From assembly GCA_964455375.1 (NCBI GenBank), contig CAYVXE010000148.1, positions 1 through 9,710 of the forward strand: DNA of 9,710 nucleotides. Direction: 5' to 3'. Shown here in pieces: positions 1-6,600 of the stretch (positions are counted from its first letter, which is position 1; each line of letters opens with the position of its first letter). A model generated the notes under the pieces. The model ran no database searches. It saw nothing but the letters and a program-made list of their open reading frames with translations, and was not told the origin of the DNA. This stretch comes from CAYVXE01 sp964455375 (GTDB lineage: Bacteria; Zhuqueibacterota; Zhuqueibacteria; Oceanimicrobiales; Oceanimicrobiaceae). Both the position numbers and the translations under genes were made by a program.

Positions 1-1289
1 TCTGCATTAGAACTCGTTGTACCTGAACCGGAAATATCTTCAAATACCAATGTACTGCCGCCCGTTGCAAGGTCGTCAATTTTGTGGATGCCGTTCCAGG
101 CTCCATCTGCGGAACCACTGGCGTTAGAGAAATAAATAACATCATCTACATTGCTGTTGGGGTCAGCACCATGCTCAAGACCAAAACCAACCGGACGGCC
201 ATCACCATTGTTCTGACCAACAGGAATGCTCCATTGGGCATCGGCGCGGGTTACAGGAAGTACGCCGGAAATGTCGTAGCGTTCAACAGCAACACCAGGA
301 TTGCTACCAGAAGGTTCACCACCTTTTCGCAAACTTACATACAGAAACCCACTGTCATCGATGACGAGGTCACGAATAAAAATGGTGTCACCGAATGTTG
401 CAACTAATTCGGCATTCGCTATATCAAAGGTTGCTGCATCACCGATAGGCATCCGTACGACTGTGTTTGCTAATCCCCAATAGATGGTTCTAGCAGCGCC
501 GGTGCCAACCACATCGATACCTAACCCTGCCTTCGCAGAATCATCAGATGTTGCAACTACTGCAAACGAAGCAGTGTCCAGGTCTGCAGAAAAGGTGTAA
601 ATTTTGCTTAGACCGTCAAGGCGGTCTGAGTAATAAAGATTACCATCATCATCGCTGGTGAGCATGTAAAGACGTCCGGCACCACCCAAATCTCTGACGT
701 CGAACGGAGAATATCTTGCAAGGACAGCTGCATCGGTGGCAAAGTTTTCAAATCCGGTCCCGTCTGCAAAAAAGTTTAGAGGACCTCTTTTTAAACCGCC
801 CCCACCGCCGTTTCCACCAATGGGATGGCCGAAATTTGCTGCGGCCGGGTTGCGGATAGTCGTGCCGCCGCGAGTAAAAACTTTAGTACCTGATTTTGCG
901 TATACAATATCGTACGCAGAGTGACCATTTGCATCGTTCGCTGTTACACTAAACGTATAATCACCGGCAGGTACGGGGTCGCCTGCATCATTAAGTCCGG
1001 ACCAAACGACAAGATTTTTACCTTTACCTTGGGGTCCGGCATCAATTGTTGCGACAACACCACCGCCATCAGAAACTTCGATTACAACTGAAGTTGCATT
1101 TTCATTTAAGACGAATTCTATCCCAACACCCGGGGTTCCGTCATTGAGATTACCATCGAACGGAAGACCGCCCGGATTTACAACTTTAACATCGGAAGCA
1201 AAGACATTTGCATAGGCATTTGTTGATGTTAAGGTAAGGAGAGAAAGTGTTAAACAAGCAACTGTGAATAGTAAAAACTTTTTAGTCAT
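1..1289 (-). CDS. Secreted FlgD-like Ig / beta-propeller protein, C-terminus cut off by window edge
   Basis: An open frame of 429 codons runs from ATG at 1289 to the left edge without a stop, so the C-terminus lies outside the window. The start is fixed by an excellent GGAGGG five bases upstream (1295-1300). Residues 1 to about 28 form a Sec signal peptide: MTKK, a long hydrophobic run, then a small-residue site near NAYA. Residues ~33-120 resemble a FlgD-type Ig-like domain, with the recognisable block VVWSGLNDAGDPVPAGDY around 94-111. A Gly-rich linker (GGNGGGGG, ~158-165) leads into ~200-400, where blocks such as DDDGNLYYSDRLDGLSKIY and IDDSGFLYVSLRKGG look like SMP-30/NHL-type beta-propeller blades. 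No catalytic motif is visible. The likely location is periplasmic or extracellular. The missing end may carry a sorting domain like that of the 1200-residue protein, but this cannot be seen. It has its own promoter (1525-1553). The role is unknown. Confidence 0.85.
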   Translation of the reverse strand, partial: MTKKFLLFTVACLTLSLLTLTSTNAYANVFASDVKVVNPGGLPFDGNLNDGTPGVGIEFVLNENATSVVIEVSDGGGVVATIDAGPQGKGKNLVVWSGLNDAGDPVPAGDYTFSVTANDANGHSAYDIVYAKSGTKVFTRGGTTIRNPAAANFGHPIGGNGGGGGLKRGPLNFFADGTGFENFATDAAVLARYSPFDVRDLGGAGRLYMLTSDDDGNLYYSDRLDGLSKIYTFSADLDTASFAVVATSDDSAKAGLGIDVVGTGAARTIYWGLANTVVRMPIGDAATFDIANAELVATFGDTIFIRDLVIDDSGFLYVSLRKGGEPSGSNPGVAVERYDISGVLPVTRADAQWSIPVGQNNGDGRPVGFGLEHGADPNSNVDDVIYFSNASGSADGAWNGIHKIDDLATGGSTLVFEDISGSGTTSSNA

Positions 1290-1294
1290 TTTTA

Positions 1295-1300
1295 CCCTCC
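1295..1300 (-). promoter_or_regulatory. Ribosome binding site fixing the start of the truncated gene
   Basis: GGAGGG on the minus strand lies five bases before the ATG at 1289. It is the strongest Shine-Dalgarno match in the window and settles the start of the left-hand gene. Confidence 0.8.
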
Positions 1301-1378
1301 AAGAAATAGATAAGAAGTGTAGTTAGTTAGAAAAGATACTGCAAATACTTAAATTATCCCCTCCTTTCTTAGGTAAGT

Positions 1379-1462
1379 TTAGAGTTCTGCAAAACCATTG
1401 TTTGGAATGTGCATTGACTGTGTTAATGCATTCCATAATTACTACCATTTTGCAGACCTCTA
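1379..1462. repeat. 84-bp MITE-like element with 15-bp terminal inverted repeats and flanking 8-bp direct repeats
   Basis: The arm at 1380-1394 (TAGAGTTCTGCAAAA) and the arm at 1448-1462 (TTTTGCAGACCTCTA) are inverted copies with one mismatch in 15. Immediately outside lie identical 8-bp direct repeats, AGGTAAGT at 1371-1378 and at 1463-1470, as expected of a target-site duplication. A second nested inverted repeat, GGAATGTGCATT (1404-1415) against AATGCATTCC (1425-1434), has a two-base bulge. The arm, roughly GAG.TCTGCAAAA, is reminiscent of some IS5-family termini, but that comparison is from memory and the duplication length would not be typical of all IS5 groups. The element encodes no transposase. 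It lies in the transcribed leader between the promoter and start of the left-hand gene, so the RNA could fold into a long hairpin. The alternative is a native regulatory leader hairpin. Confidence 0.5.
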
Positions 1463-1524
1463 AGGTAAGTCATTTAAATTAGAATTAATAAAATGGTTAA
1501 TTCACGAAAATTAGTATGATTGAA

Positions 1525-1553
1525 AATATAAGATAGCATGATAAAAATGTCAA
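1525..1553 (-). promoter_or_regulatory. Sigma70-type promoter of the truncated left-hand gene
   Basis: On the minus strand, TTGACA (1548-1553) is followed after 17 bases by TATATT (1525-1530): a perfect -35 and a 5/6 -10 at the ideal spacing. The -10 lies in a TTATATTTT context, which also approximates the Bacteroidota -7 pattern TAnnTTTG. Transcription would begin near 1518, giving a leader of ~230 bases. The same element set precedes the TonB-dependent receptor gene at 9517-9544. Confidence 0.7.
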
Positions 1554-1639
1554 GAAAATAACACCGGTGCATAGTGAATAATATAAACGAGCTTTGCATC
1601 AGGTATTATTACCGTACAATATTCTGAAAATAGTCAGGA

Positions 1640-1750
1640 TTACTCTGGATACATTTTATTTTTCAGTGTTGACATCTTTTGTTTAATTCGTAACCGCTTC
1701 CTGGCTTTGCCTCTAATTGTTTTTCGGAATCTATCATTGGGCTTTGACAT
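1640..1750 (-). CDS. Small highly basic peptide ORF (36 aa) downstream of the porV-like gene
   Basis: ATG at 1750 to TAA at 1640-1642 gives 36 residues, beginning MSKPNDRFRKTIRGKARKRL and ending KNKMYPE. About a third of the residues are Lys or Arg, there is no Cys, and there is no hydrophobic segment, so the predicted product is a soluble, very basic peptide. It starts 26 bases after the porV-like stop on the same strand, which fits the tail of that operon. An AGGG-type ribosome site (1753-1756) is present but only two bases from the ATG, which is close. A TTG in frame at 1765 is the alternative start. The 6-bp inverted repeat 1742-1747 / 1762-1767 places the start codon in a loop. The composition resembles RNA- or ribosome-binding miniproteins, but I recognise no family. 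It could be a chance ORF, since AT-rich DNA reads readily as Lys. The many AGA/CGA/CGG/AGG Arg codons are what make it stand out. Confidence 0.4.
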   Translation of the reverse strand: MSKPNDRFRKTIRGKARKRLRIKQKMSTLKNKMYPE

Positions 1751-1776
1751 TTCCCTTTTTTTCAAAGAAAAATTGC

Positions 1777-2805
1777 CTAATATCTAATTGCCAAAGAAAC
1801 AAACTTCACATTGTCCAACCGTCCATAATCCGCCCAGGCAAAATCTAATTTGAGATTTGTTCCGACGACGTCATATTTTAACCCCACACCAAAAGTAGCG
1901 CCTTCTTCACTGTTGTCTAAAAATAATGCTTTGTAGCCACCTCTGAGGAACAGGATGTCTTTCAAACCTATTTCGATGCCGGAGTTTAAAAATTCATTGC
2001 TGTCGTTTGGATGTGAGCCGTCAGCAACGACTAAAATTGAAAGGTTTTCATTTCTTGTTGCTTCCCAGGCGATGCCGAATCGAAGGTTTAAAGGTATTTC
2101 AAAGCTATCTAAACGGAATTTAGATGGTACTTCGTCAACGGCGCCCTGGTCGGGGAGCGGTGCATCGTTGAAAAATATGTCTCGTCCGTCCAATCGCATT
2201 TTCGTACCAAAATTTGTTACAGCGGCACCAATCGTTAATTTATCATAGGGGGTGCGGTAGAGAACGCCGACGTCAAAAGCGCCACCGCGGGCAACTTCAT
2301 TAAAGAGGGTTTCCTGGATATATTTTCCGGTAATTCCGATTGAAAAGCGGTCGGTAAGGCGCTTGGAAAACGTCACTCCCATTGAGATGGCATTATAATC
2401 CCAAACCTGTCCCGTACCATTTGGAGAAATAACCGTTCGTACTTTCTGTTCCGGCGTTCTGAATGAGATAACTTGAAAACCGATGGAGCCGAAATTTCCC
2501 GCATTAAAAGAAGCGGCTGCAAAATCATAGTTCGTGTCCACCAACCAATCGGCATGATTAAATGTCGCTTCACCTTTACCGCCAACTAAAGACAGCCCGG
2601 CCGGATTCCAGTAAATACTGTTAATATCATTTGCCAGTGCGGTATAGGCGCCACCAAGAGCCAACGGTCTGGCGCCAGCGCCTATTTTTAAAAATTGCGC
2701 TACAGTCGTACCAACCTTGGTTGTCGTTTGCGCCTCTGCAGAGTTAATATGGCAACCGAAAACGATCGTTAACAGGAATGCCGTAATTTTCGAAATTCTT
2801 ATCAT
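1777..2805 (-). CDS. PorV/PorQ-family outer-membrane beta-barrel protein
   Basis: Predicted 342 residues from ATG at 2805. Residues 1 to ~26 form a Sec signal peptide, with probable cleavage after AEA before QTTT. The N-terminus of the mature protein carries the family hallmark: FLKIGAGARPLALGGA (~38-53) followed by DINSIYWNPAGLS (~60-72), the usual IGAGAR..AMGGA..A...YWNPAGL block. The rest alternates amphipathic strands and ends on aromatic Tyr (SLAIRY), typical of outer-membrane barrels. PorV proteins of T9SS bind the C-terminal domains of secreted substrates and hand them to the attachment complex; other members of this large family have unknown roles. A frame beginning at TTG 2817 is also open, but GGTGAG (2810-2815) is a good ribosome site for ATG 2805, so I use that start. 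It follows the gene for a likely substrate by ~100 bases, on the same strand. Family assignment is firm. Its role as shuttle for that neighbour is inferred. Confidence 0.9.
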   Translation of the reverse strand: MIRISKITAFLLTIVFGCHINSAEAQTTTKVGTTVAQFLKIGAGARPLALGGAYTALANDINSIYWNPAGLSLVGGKGEATFNHADWLVDTNYDFAAASFNAGNFGSIGFQVISFRTPEQKVRTVISPNGTGQVWDYNAISMGVTFSKRLTDRFSIGITGKYIQETLFNEVARGGAFDVGVLYRTPYDKLTIGAAVTNFGTKMRLDGRDIFFNDAPLPDQGAVDEVPSKFRLDSFEIPLNLRFGIAWEATRNENLSILVVADGSHPNDSNEFLNSGIEIGLKDILFLRGGYKALFLDNSEEGATFGVGLKYDVVGTNLKLDFAWADYGRLDNVKFVSLAIRY

Positions 2806-2809
2806 AAAA

Positions 2810-2815
2810 CTCACC
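2810..2815 (-). promoter_or_regulatory. Ribosome binding site that decides the porV-like start
   Basis: GGTGAG on the minus strand matches the GGTGA part of the extended anti-Shine-Dalgarno complement and sits four bases before ATG 2805. The open frame extends to TTG at 2817, but that start would put this motif inside the coding region and leaves no comparable site upstream. Confidence 0.55.
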
Positions 2816-2909
2816 AATTGGTTAATTAATTGATTGAACGATAGTCTTAAATTCTTCTATTTCCGGGAAATCACTCTTGACAATTTCCTAAGCGATTTCA
2901 TGGTTGAAC

Positions 2910-5900
2910 TTATTTAATCAAAGCAAATCTTCCTGTTTTCGTACCGATTCCCGGAGCATCCACATGGTAGAGATAAACACCATACGAGGTTTTCTGTGCT
3001 TCTAAGGTCAATAAATTCCAGACTGCAAAGTCCCGATTGTCGTCCTTTTGAATGGTATCCACCAATTCGCCGGTTATTGTAAAGATGCGAATGGTGCATT
3101 TTCGCGGTAAATTTCTGAATTCGATGCGGCGATCGTCACGGATACCGGTACGAAATTTCAATTCAGATGCGCTGAATGCAACATACGGGTTTGGCACGAC
3201 GATAACGTCTTTCAGCGCATTTTTTGCAGTCTGATTGTTAAAACTTACAGCTTTAGTTTGGAATGAATATAAATCATTTACTTCAAAAGGTTTTTTGGAA
3301 AAGACCAGGAAAATATCACCGTCCACAGGATAAACCGGATCGTCGAAAGTGATGAGTGAATCTGCAGAACCATCGGCTGTTTTCAAGGTATCACTTGGCG
3401 GCGTAAACTTAATTTGATAAGTGGTTTGCAGCCGTGTGCCGGGCTTGATGATCACAATTGTTTCCTGATAATCCCAGCGGAAGTTTCTTAAGGCTGGAAT
3501 TGATTCTTGAATAAAGAAATCAACCCTGTCGCCGGTTTCAGGATTAATTACTCTAAACGGTGCTTTCACTTGTGGAGCGCTGCCCAGTTTTACAGAAGAA
3601 TCTGCGGGAGCAGATAAACGACCATCGGCTAATGTGTCATAATTTGAAAAGTGCAGTTCAAAATCGATATCAACAGGCTGTGGGTTTCCGACTCTGGCGA
3701 GCTCAAGAGACTGTACTGAGAGATTCGTGTTGGCATTGTCAATCTTAAATCCACTTCGTTCAGGATCAACGTTCATTTGCTCATCCTGAACAAACACACG
3801 CATGCCGTCGAATACTTGGTTAACATCTTCATTATTGAATGCACGGCTGTTTGAAACAGGTTTACTTTGAAAGGTAATGGTAAATGATTCACCGCTAGGT
3901 AGAGACCCGCCGGTTGTGCCGCGAATTCTACCTTCCTCAAAATCGATTTCGTAATCTGCCGGATCAACTTGATTTCCGGATGCGTCCGTTACCGTGACGG
4001 AACTGGCGAGAATATGTCTGACATTCAAATTCACGAATACCGTATCGCGGGCAATGAATGTTTCTGATGAAAATGTTAAATCAATCACGGAATAGCTGAG
4101 CTGCATGTTGCCGTTATTGTCAAAATTATCAAAGCGCACATCATATTTTTTCCCGTCTTTTACGGCAAATGGATCGAGAAATTGAATTTGCACTTTGCCT
4201 GTGGCATTTCCATTATCTTGCTGCGCCAAACGACCGTTATTACCCTCAAGGTTTGGCTCTACTGTCCCGCGGGCGGGAGGTCCGGGTACTGCCATTGCTG
4301 TATTTACATCAAACTTAAATTCTCTGGTCAACGCATCCTGATCGATAGTGCGCTGGCTTTCGGACGGTGGAATTTTTGCAACCGCGTCGCCGTGATCGTA
4401 GGAGGTGATGGCGTAGAAATAAGTATTCCCGTTGGTCACCTTGTTTGAATCGACATAGGAATGCACTAAGCCAGTGTTCTTACCGAGGTCGAATCGGGCA
4501 CCACGACCGGCAAATTCAACGTCGGCAAGACCTGAGAATTCGTTGACTAAATCCCATTGCGCCGGAATGCCGTTGGCATTTTTTAACGGCTCAGAGAGGA
4601 ACGGCACACCTTTTGAATCGGTAATCGATTTGGTATCGTTAAAACTAAAATCCCGGCTACGGTAAATTTTGTACCCTTCAAAATCCTGACCTTTCCCGGG
4701 GTTGGCTCTTTCAATAAACGGATCGAAAGAGGTCTCTGCTTCGGTATCCCAAAAAAGAGTTACTTTTTTATCCCCGGGAACAACTGTGAGTTTTGGCTTT
4801 CTTGGTGGTTGAGCAAAACGGTAATCGGATTCGAACACCTGTTGGGAAATTTCAGCGTTTTGAATGAGATCGTCTAAATCGATGCCTAAAATCAGTGCAA
4901 TGGAGAATCGTTTACTTTCTCCCGGCATCAAACTGAAGGCGCCGGAGCCGTAAATGAAAACGTTGTCTGCTTGTTGTTCGATTTCCGGGGGAGGGTCGCT
5001 GGGGCGTTGATTGTCGGTTGACATGAGCGACCACATGAGTTCATCGTTTTTCGGCCGGTTATTACCGCCAAAAAGAATAGCATTGAAACTGGTTAGCCCT
5101 AATTGATCGGATTCGGCAACGTCGAGAAAACCAAAATTCGGCTCACCGCCAAAAAACCGCATTCCGGGAAGGCGTTCTTCGGATTTTGGTTCTCCGGCAT
5201 CTAACTTTGCATTGCCGTTTAAATCAAGAAAAAAGAGCTGGGTCGGTTTGCCGTCGCCTTCGCCAAAATCCCCTGTTCCGGGAATCCCGTCGACGCCCAC
5301 ATCGTCGAATTCCGCTTCCCAATCGCCATCTTCATCACCTGTCCAGTGGAGTTTTTCCGGCAGTGGGTTGCCGGAATCGTCCGTACCAACAGGTCCGACA
5401 ATTTCAAGGCCGGCGGCATTAAATGGACTTTCGTCTATTAAGCCGTCATTATCGTTATCCACACCGTCGTTATCGATGCCCGGACTTTCCATGAATCGAT
5501 AGCCGAAAACCCCGGGTGTTTTACCGCCATCACCACGACCGTCATGGTCAGTGGCGAAAAGCATGTTACGGGAGTTACGCGGAAAATCATTATTAAAGAC
5601 TGAGATGAACCCGGCATCGTCGTCGGCGAAATCATTGGGGCCGCCGACATGCGGGTCGCCAAACATTCCAAGATAGATCTTGTCCAGAGGTTTCTCACTG
5701 ACATTTGTGATGGTGTAAACCATAAAGATCATATCTTCTGCAAGTGCATTGTTGAACTGAAAAATCCGCACATTGAGTTCAAGGCCGAGACCGCGTTTGG
5801 TGGAATCACCAGGAAAAGGGTAGTAGGGAAATTCTGCATTGCTGAAATCATCCATAATGTAAAAAACTTCCTGGTCTGGGGTTGTAGCATCGTTTCCTAA

Positions 5901-6512
5901 AAATGCTGGCCAGACAAAGCGTCCCAGCGTTGCGTTGAAAAATGACTGCGGCCAACTGTCCGGTTTACCGTCCAAATCATTATCCGGGGCGGTAAAGGTA
6001 GCTATCTCGTTGGAATTGGGGTCGGAAAAGCCCAACTTGGGCTGCCAACCCCATTTTTCAGCCGTGCCGGGAGCAAAGTCGCCGTCTACAGTGCGAATGA
6101 ATCCGTCATCGACAATATGAAGCATGCTGTCCGGGTCGGTAGCAGACGGCACTTCTGCCGCAACGATGGGGCCAAATTCAAAGGCATAACCCAAACCGTT
6201 TGACCCTTTCGGCCAGAACAAATCTGCATCTGCATTGTCGGCGCTTGGTGTGGAAATGGAGCCCTGATTGGTCAAAAGAACTTTTATTTCATTGCCGCTG
6301 ATAATTACATTTTTGCGTCGATCATGTGCCGGGTCGTTCTGCCGGACGGCGTCAAATGCTTTGTAAAACTCAAGCATTTCTTTGTAACGTTCATTTTTAG
6401 GCAGAGTTTTAAAATTATCAACCGTCTTTTTCTGGGAAAAAGAATTTGATGTCATCAATAAAAGAAAAGCTAAACCAACCGTAACTTTCTTCATTCTCAT
6501 TTTCATTTTCAT
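2910..6512 (-). CDS. Large secreted modular surface protein with FN3-like region and C-terminal T9SS-type sorting-like domain
   Basis: 1200 residues. The signal peptide is ~1-26 (MKKVTVGLAFLLLM core, site near SFS/Q). The N-terminal half (~60-560) is a large unassigned region containing Asp-rich, calcium-binding-like loops: DNDLDGKPD (~177-185), DNDGVDNDNDGLIDE (~347-361) and the EF-hand/dockerin-like DLNGNAKLDAGE (~430-441). Residues ~570-715 look like a fibronectin type III-like domain (VTLFWD, FEGYKIYRSRD, TYFYAITSYDHGD). Further beta-rich repeats follow (~770-1090). The last ~100 residues carry VVPNPY, TIRIFTITGELV, SYGVYLY and a terminal GRFALIK, the pattern of T9SS/FlgD-like C-terminal domains. 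No catalytic motif was found. The start ATG 6512 has AGAGG seven bases upstream. It lies between the TonB-dependent receptor and porV-like genes in one probable operon, suggesting a surface-exposed or secreted partner. The function is unknown and T9SS export is inferred. Confidence 0.88.
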   Translation of the reverse strand: MKMKMRMKKVTVGLAFLLLMTSNSFSQKKTVDNFKTLPKNERYKEMLEFYKAFDAVRQNDPAHDRRKNVIISGNEIKVLLTNQGSISTPSADNADADLFWPKGSNGLGYAFEFGPIVAAEVPSATDPDSMLHIVDDGFIRTVDGDFAPGTAEKWGWQPKLGFSDPNSNEIATFTAPDNDLDGKPDSWPQSFFNATLGRFVWPAFLGNDATTPDQEVFYIMDDFSNAEFPYYPFPGDSTKRGLGLELNVRIFQFNNALAEDMIFMVYTITNVSEKPLDKIYLGMFGDPHVGGPNDFADDDAGFISVFNNDFPRNSRNMLFATDHDGRGDGGKTPGVFGYRFMESPGIDNDGVDNDNDGLIDESPFNAAGLEIVGPVGTDDSGNPLPEKLHWTGDEDGDWEAEFDDVGVDGIPGTGDFGEGDGKPTQLFFLDLNGNAKLDAGEPKSEERLPGMRFFGGEPNFGFLDVAESDQLGLTSFNAILFGGNNRPKNDELMWSLMSTDNQRPSDPPPEIEQQADNVFIYGSGAFSLMPGESKRFSIALILGIDLDDLIQNAEISQQVFESDYRFAQPPRKPKLTVVPGDKKVTLFWDTEAETSFDPFIERANPGKGQDFEGYKIYRSRDFSFNDTKSITDSKGVPFLSEPLKNANGIPAQWDLVNEFSGLADVEFAGRGARFDLGKNTGLVHSYVDSNKVTNGNTYFYAITSYDHGDAVAKIPPSESQRTIDQDALTREFKFDVNTAMAVPGPPARGTVEPNLEGNNGRLAQQDNGNATGKVQIQFLDPFAVKDGKKYDVRFDNFDNNGNMQLSYSVIDLTFSSETFIARDTVFVNLNVRHILASSVTVTDASGNQVDPADYEIDFEEGRIRGTTGGSLPSGESFTITFQSKPVSNSRAFNNEDVNQVFDGMRVFVQDEQMNVDPERSGFKIDNANTNLSVQSLELARVGNPQPVDIDFELHFSNYDTLADGRLSAPADSSVKLGSAPQVKAPFRVINPETGDRVDFFIQESIPALRNFRWDYQETIVIIKPGTRLQTTYQIKFTPPSDTLKTADGSADSLITFDDPVYPVDGDIFLVFSKKPFEVNDLYSFQTKAVSFNNQTAKNALKDVIVVPNPYVAFSASELKFRTGIRDDRRIEFRNLPRKCTIRIFTITGELVDTIQKDDNRDFAVWNLLTLEAQKTSYGVYLYHVDAPGIGTKTGRFALIK

Positions 6513-6600
6513 GCTTCATCCTCTGTTAAATCTGTGTTCTATGCATTGCGATAGTTCGATCCCGATCTTTGACTCGAGGCTTCGCCGGGTTCTGTTCACG

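Larger units (their letters stand above)
1290..1776. other. 487-base gap between the truncated gene and the porV-like gene
   Basis: This AT-rich gap contains, from right to left, a small ORF for a basic peptide (1640-1750), a promoter (1525-1553), an ~84-bp inverted-repeat element (1379-1462) and a ribosome binding site (1295-1300). No tRNA or rRNA-like segment was recognised. There is no hairpin followed by a T-run that would serve as an intrinsic terminator for the upstream operon. Weak palindromes are present (GGTATTATTACC near 1604-1615, CACCGGTG near 1562-1569) but are too short to interpret. Confidence 0.6.

Noticed and set aside
84..924. Plus-strand open frames at the left end
   Set aside because: They are antisense shadows of the minus-strand secreted protein gene, which has a signal peptide, strong ribosome site and promoter.
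1323..1448. 41-codon minus-strand ORF in the leader of the left-hand gene (starts MVVIMECINT, AGAGG eight bases upstream)
   Set aside because: It begins inside the inverted-repeat element and runs through both inner arms, so its sequence is dictated by the repeat. Composition (several Cys, Trp) looks random. A regulatory leader peptide is possible but unsupported.
1742..1767. Possible terminator after the porV-like gene (CTTTGA / TCAAAG stem)
   Set aside because: Only a 6-bp AT-rich stem with a 14-base loop and no T-run on the 3' side in either direction.
2860..2870. Palindrome TTTCCGGGAAA and nearby AT palindromes (CCAATTGG, TTAATTAA) before the porV-like gene
   Set aside because: Short perfect palindromes are expected by chance here, and none is paired with a promoter-like element I can support.
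2857..2901. 14-codon ORF (MKSLRKLSRVISRK) just after the 1200-residue gene
   Set aside because: Too short, with no ribosome site. Basic peptides of this length arise often in AT-rich gaps.
5186..5502. Plus-strand and other-frame open frames inside the 1200-residue gene
   Set aside because: They overlap a clearly coding frame with recognisable domains, and their translations are Ser/Pro/Arg-rich low-complexity shadows.
6513..6600. CGAT-rich repeats and GGC-TTC-GCC mini-hairpin between the receptor and the 1200-residue genes
   Set aside because: Stems of 3-4 bp with no T-run. Neither a terminator nor a recognisable regulatory RNA.
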